The notes beneath the pieces are model-generated. The model ran no database searches and was not told where the DNA came from. It saw only the letters and a list, made by a program, of their open reading frames with translations. DNA of 64,000 bases from Streptomyces nodosus (GTDB taxonomy: Bacteria > Actinomycetota > Actinomycetes > Streptomycetales > Streptomycetaceae): NCBI RefSeq assembly GCF_008704995.1, contig NZ_CP023747.1, positions 5,423,501 through 5,487,500 of the forward strand, in the 5' to 3' direction. Below, piece after piece: positions 60,678 to 64,000 of this stretch. Position 1 is the first letter of the stretch. Each line of letters opens with the position of its first letter. Made by a program: the position numbers and the translations under genes.

Positions 60678-60772
60678 CGCTCTCAGCCTCCGGTCGGCAC
60701 AGATGTGCGGTCAGCCGAGCGAAGTGTCCGTATTGCGGCATTTCGAGAAGTTCATCTAGCCTGATCAAACGG

Positions 60773-60812
60773 ACCCGGCACTGCTTGAACCCCCGAGCAG
60801 GCAGTGCCGGGT
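60773..60812 (+). terminator. terminator after thyX
   Basis: A 12-bp perfect stem ACCCGGCACTGC with a 16-base loop; TCCACCTTTG follows. It lies 96 bases after the thyX stop. Confidence 0.82.
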
Positions 60813-60883
60813 TCCACCTTTGTCAGGACTTTCCCCGCACCCTAGGGCGGCCCCTGCGCGACGCAGCGAGTAGCGTGTTACCC

Positions 60884-61783
60884 ATGGCTCCGACCTCCAC
60901 TCCGCAGATCCCCTTCGGGCGGATCCTCACCGCCATGGTCACGCCCTTCACGGCGGACGGCGCACTCGACCTCGACGGCGCGCAGCGGCTCGCCACCCAC
61001 CTGGTGGACGCAGGCAACGACGGCCTGATCATCAACGGCACCACCGGCGAGTCACCCACCACCAGCGACGCGGAGAAAACGGACCTCGTACGAGCCGTCC
61101 TGGACGCGGTCGGAGACCGCGCCCATGTCGTCGCGGGCGTCGGCACCAATGACACCCGGCACAGCATCGAACTGGCGCGCGCGGCGCAGCAGGCCGGCGC
61201 GCACGGACTGCTGACCGTCACCCCGTACTACAACAAGCCCCCGCAGGACGGCCTGTACCGGCACTTCAAGGCCATCGCCGACGCCACCGACCTGCCGGTC
61301 ATGCTGTACGACATCCCCGGCCGCAGCGGTGTCCCGATCAGCACCGAGACCATCGTGCGTCTGGCGGAGCACCCGCGGATCGTCGCGAACAAGGACGCCA
61401 AGGGCGATCTCGGCCGCGCCGGCTGGGCCATCGCGCGCTCCGGTCTCGCCTGGTACTCCGGCGACGACATGCTCAATCTTCCCCTGCTCTCGGTGGGCGC
61501 GGTCGGCTTCGTCTCGGTGGTGGGCCATGTGGTGACGCCCGAGCTGCGCGCCATGGCCGAGGCCTATGCGGGCGGCGACGTCCAGAAGGCCCTGGAGATC
61601 CACCAGAAGCTGCTCCCGGTCTTCACCGGCATGTTCCGCACCCAGGGCGTGATGACCACCAAGGCGGCGCTCGCCCTCCAGGGACTGCCCGCCGGACCGC
61701 TGCGCCTGCCCATGGTCGAGCTCTCGCCGGAGGAGACCGCGCAGCTCAAGATCGATCTTGCGGCCGGCGGGGTACAGCTCTGA
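60884..61783 (+). CDS. dapA: 4-hydroxy-tetrahydrodipicolinate synthase
   Basis: This 299-residue TIM-barrel aldolase condenses pyruvate with aspartate semialdehyde, the first committed lysine/DAP step. The Schiff-base lysine is Lys170 in IVANKDAKGDLG. The triad region is NGTTGESPTT and LYDIPGRSG (Tyr142). YYNKPPQDGLYRHF is the helix-capping motif. The ATG is preceded by AGTAGCGTGTTACCC, not a strong ribosome site, and the thyX terminator lies upstream, so it has its own promoter and possibly a short leader. Confidence 0.95.
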   Translation: MAPTSTPQIPFGRILTAMVTPFTADGALDLDGAQRLATHLVDAGNDGLIINGTTGESPTTSDAEKTDLVRAVLDAVGDRAHVVAGVGTNDTRHSIELARAAQQAGAHGLLTVTPYYNKPPQDGLYRHFKAIADATDLPVMLYDIPGRSGVPISTETIVRLAEHPRIVANKDAKGDLGRAGWAIARSGLAWYSGDDMLNLPLLSVGAVGFVSVVGHVVTPELRAMAEAYAGGDVQKALEIHQKLLPVFTGMFRTQGVMTTKAALALQGLPAGPLRLPMVELSPEETAQLKIDLAAGGVQL

Positions 61784-61862
61784 CACAGACTTCACAACTG
61801 AATAGGCAGGACACAGGTGCCTGCATCCCATCCGACAACTGCTTCTGCACGAACGTCATGCG

Positions 61863-61889
61863 CGCCACGTGCCCTACAGGTACGTGGCG
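61863..61889 (+). promoter_or_regulatory. hairpin in the RNase J leader
   Basis: An 8-bp perfect stem CGCCACGT with an 11-base loop, 20 bases before the RNase J start. It could affect ribosome access or be a cleavage target for autocontrol; this is inference. Confidence 0.45.
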
Positions 61890-61909
61890 TGCGTGGTGAG
61901 GAGAGTCTT

Positions 61910-63595
61910 TTGAGTCATCCGCATCCTGAACTCGGCTCGCCGCCGCCACTTCCCGAAGGCGGCCTGCGGGTCACCCCGCTCGGCGGTCTCGGCGAGATCG
62001 GCCGGAACATGACGGTCTTCGAGTACGGTGGCCGTCTGCTGATCGTCGACTGCGGAGTGCTCTTCCCCGAGGAGGAGCAGCCCGGAATCGACCTGATCCT
62101 GCCGGACTTCTCGTCGATCCGGGACCGTCTCGACGACATCGAGGGCATCGTCCTCACCCATGGCCACGAGGACCACATCGGTGGTGTCCCCTTCCTGCTG
62201 CGGGAGAAGCCCGACATCCCGCTGATCGGGTCCAAGCTCACCCTGGCCCTGATCGAGGCGAAGCTCCAGGAGCATCGCATCCGGCCGTACACGCTCGAGG
62301 TCGCCGAGGGCGGGCGCGAGCGGATCGGTCCCTTCGACTGCGAGTTCATCGCGGTCAACCACTCCATCCCGGACGCCCTCGCGGTCGCCATCAGGACCCC
62401 CGCCGGCATGGTGGTGCACACGGGCGACTTCAAGATGGACCAGCTGCCGCTGGACAACCGGCTGACCGATCTCCATGCGTTCGCACGGCTGAGTGAAGAG
62501 GGCATCGACCTCCTCCTCACCGACTCGACCAACGCGGAGGTCCCCGGGTTCACCCCGCACGAGCGCGACATCTCCCATGTGCTGCGCCAGGTGTTCGCGG
62601 GTGCCCGCAAGCGGATCATCGTGGCGAGCTTCGCCAGCCATGTCCACCGCATCCAGCAGATTCTGGACGCGGCGCACGAGTACGGCCGCCGGGTCGCCTT
62701 CGTCGGCCGCTCCATGGTCCGCAACATGGGCATCGCCCGGGACCTCGGCTATCTGAAGGTGCCGCCGGGCCTGGTGGTGGACGTCAAGACGCTGGACGAC
62801 CTGCCGGACCACGAGGTCGTGCTGGTGTGCACCGGCTCGCAGGGCGAGCCGATGGCGGCGCTGTCCCGGATGGCGAACCGGGACCACCAGATCCGCATCG
62901 TCCAGGGCGACACGGTGATCCTCGCTTCATCGCTGATCCCCGGGAACGAGAACGCGGTGTACCGGGTGATCAACGGACTCACCCGCTGGGGTGCGAACGT
63001 CGTGCACAAGGGCAATGCCAAGGTGCATGTCTCGGGTCACGCGTCCGCGGGCGAGCTGCTGTACTTCTACAACATCTGCCGCCCGAAGAACCTGATGCCG
63101 GTCCACGGCGAATGGCGCCATCTGCGGGCCAACGCCGAACTCGGTGCGCTGACGGGTGTCCCGCACGACCGGATCGTCATCGCCGAGGACGGCGTCGCGG
63201 TCGACCTGGTCGAGGGCAAGGCCAGGATCTCCGGCAAGGTCCAGGCCGGATATGTGTATGTCGACGGTCTCTCGGTCGGTGATGTCGGCGAGCCGGCGCT
63301 CAAGGACCGCAAGATCCTCGGCGACGAGGGCATCATCTCGGTCTTCGTCGTGGTGGACTCGTCCACGGGCAAGATCACGGGCGGCCCCTATGTCCAGGCG
63401 CGCGGCTCCGGCATCGAGGACTCCGCTTTCGACGGCGTGCTTCCGAAGATCACGGAGGTGCTCGAAAGGTCGGCCCAGGACGGGATCGTCGAACCCCATC
63501 AGTTGCAGCAGTTGGTGCGCCGGACGCTGGGCAAGTGGGTATCGGACTCCTATCGCCGCAGGCCGATGATCCTGCCCGTGGTCGTCGAGGTCTGA
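61910..63595 (+). CDS. rnj: ribonuclease J
   Basis: This 561-residue metallo-beta-lactamase/beta-CASP ribonuclease acts in mRNA decay and rRNA maturation. The metal motif THGHEDHIGG (His84, His86, Asp88, His89) is followed by NHSIPDALAVAI and VVHTGDFKMD. The beta-CASP part has ASFASHVHRIQQI and VSGHASAGELLYFY, and a C-terminal domain completes it. The TTG start is chosen because GAGGAGAG lies just upstream and the protein then matches the family N-terminus; an ATG-less frame extends further up without support. It directly precedes the rRNA operon whose transcripts RNase J may process. Confidence 0.94.
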   Translation: MSHPHPELGSPPPLPEGGLRVTPLGGLGEIGRNMTVFEYGGRLLIVDCGVLFPEEEQPGIDLILPDFSSIRDRLDDIEGIVLTHGHEDHIGGVPFLLREKPDIPLIGSKLTLALIEAKLQEHRIRPYTLEVAEGGRERIGPFDCEFIAVNHSIPDALAVAIRTPAGMVVHTGDFKMDQLPLDNRLTDLHAFARLSEEGIDLLLTDSTNAEVPGFTPHERDISHVLRQVFAGARKRIIVASFASHVHRIQQILDAAHEYGRRVAFVGRSMVRNMGIARDLGYLKVPPGLVVDVKTLDDLPDHEVVLVCTGSQGEPMAALSRMANRDHQIRIVQGDTVILASSLIPGNENAVYRVINGLTRWGANVVHKGNAKVHVSGHASAGELLYFYNICRPKNLMPVHGEWRHLRANAELGALTGVPHDRIVIAEDGVAVDLVEGKARISGKVQAGYVYVDGLSVGDVGEPALKDRKILGDEGIISVFVVVDSSTGKITGGPYVQARGSGIEDSAFDGVLPKITEVLERSAQDGIVEPHQLQQLVRRTLGKWVSDSYRRRPMILPVVVEV

Positions 63596-63626
63596 CATCC
63601 CTTCAGGCCCCGGCGAGGGTGAGTCC

Positions 63627-63667
63627 GGAGCGAGGCTGCCTCGATTTGCATCGAGGCGCCTCGCTCC
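63627..63667 (+). terminator. terminator after RNase J gene
   Basis: A two-part stem: GGAGCGAGG with CCTCGCTCC outside, CCTCGAT with ATCGAGG inside, separated by small internal loops. It insulates the rrn promoters. Confidence 0.85.
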
Positions 63668-63719
63668 AGTACGTTTACGGCTCCGCCAGCGGGGGAACCC
63701 GACGCGATCGAGCGTCAGG

Positions 63720-63870
63720 TAACGACCGCAGCAGGGCGGAAATCCTGACTCAGATTCTCTGATAAAGTCGGGATCGCCGGAAAGGGAAACGCGAGAGCGG
63801 GAACCTGGAAAGCACCGAGGAAATCGGATCGAGAAAAGATCTGATAGAGTCGGAAACACCGAAGGGAAGC
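63720..63870 (+). promoter_or_regulatory. tandem rRNA operon promoters
   Basis: Two similar blocks ~82 bp apart: TCTGATAAAGTCGG (63758–63771) and TCTGATAGAGTCGG (63840–63853), each followed by a GAAGGGAA/GAAAGGGAAA segment. TAAAGT and TAGAGT are -10-like hexamers of the type seen in Streptomyces rrn promoters. No consensus -35 is clear. They precede the rrn leader. Confidence 0.7.
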
Positions 63871-64000
63871 GCCCGGAGGAAAGCCGAGAGAGAATCTCGG
63901 TGAGTACAAAGGAAGCGTCCGTTCCTTGAGAACTCAACAGCGTGCCAAAAGTCAACGCCAGATATGTTGATACCCCGTCTCCGGCCGGTTCGGTCGGGAC
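63871..64000 (+). other. rRNA operon leader (16S gene lies beyond the window)
   Basis: A CCGAGAGAGAATCTCGG hairpin is followed by CCTTGAGAACTCAACAGCG, a sequence I recognise from Streptomyces pre-16S leaders (antiterminator and processing region). No mature 16S sequence is reached. Confidence 0.7.

Noticed and set aside
63900..64000. 16S rRNA gene
   Set aside because: Only leader sequence is present; the mature 16S start is not reached in the window.
1..64000. tRNA genes, transposase genes and prophage genes
   Set aside because: Looked for by eye and none could be supported; a dedicated tRNA scan was not possible.

Overview
The window is a very GC-rich actinobacterial chromosome segment, almost certainly Streptomyces. 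The evidence is strong G/C bias at third codon positions, frequent GTG (and one TTG) starts with purine-rich ribosome sites, and a gene order that fits what I recall of the Streptomyces core: dxr–site-2 protease–ispG–proS–rimP–nusA–infB–truB–ribF, a type VII secretion (T7SS, ESX) locus, then rpsO–pnp–dapB–thyX–dapA–RNase J and an rRNA operon leader. No exact species can be given from the sequence alone.

Layout. (1) 1–5.2 kb: a small plant-polysaccharide locus with a partial GH95-like hydrolase, a secreted GH12 glucanase, a cytosolic GH31 alpha-glycosidase and a LacI regulator with two matching palindromes in its own upstream region. The combination fits xyloglucan breakdown. (2) 5.5–8 kb: a large acyl-CoA dehydrogenase and a secreted lamin-tail-domain protein. 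(3) 8.2–15.9 kb: dxr, the RIP-type membrane protease and ispG (two MEP isoprenoid steps), two GNAT acetyltransferases and proS. (4) 15.9–16.8 kb: a gene-free block built from inverted and direct repeats. (5) 16.8–18.9 kb, minus strand: an APH-like protein that has lost its catalytic residues, a ferritin-like protein and an Ala/Ser-rich lipoprotein. (6) 19.1–27.4 kb: the rimP–nusA–ylxR–infB–ylxP–rbfA–truB–ribF translation/RNA cluster. (7) 27.5–53 kb: the T7SS locus, with EccB, EccC, EccD, EccE, a MinD-like ATPase with a PGQ-repeat tail, two WXG100 proteins, three mycosin-type subtilases (one apparently dead), larger WXG-containing candidate substrates and several lipoproteins. (8) 53–63.6 kb: rpsO, pnp, an M16 peptidase, dapB, thyX, dapA and RNase J, with small membrane proteins between. 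(9) 63.6–64 kb: tandem rrn promoter motifs and the leader of an rRNA operon; the 16S gene itself lies beyond the window.

How the parts work together. The translation cluster and the rpsO/pnp/RNase J group are housekeeping RNA and protein-synthesis genes. dapB and dapA supply lysine and diaminopimelate for the cell wall, and thyX supplies dTMP. The T7SS block contains a complete membrane core (EccB, EccC, EccD, EccE, mycosin) and two or three sets of candidate cargo.

The most unusual observations are: a tandem duplication inside the T7SS locus in which the upstream mycosin has lost Asp, His and the oxyanion Asn while the downstream twin keeps them; a candidate T7SS effector with a small helical partner gene; a kinase fold lacking all three phosphotransfer residues; three overlapping mini-ORFs in the infB leader; and the repeat block after proS. 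All functional statements come from reading motifs by eye; no database search was possible.
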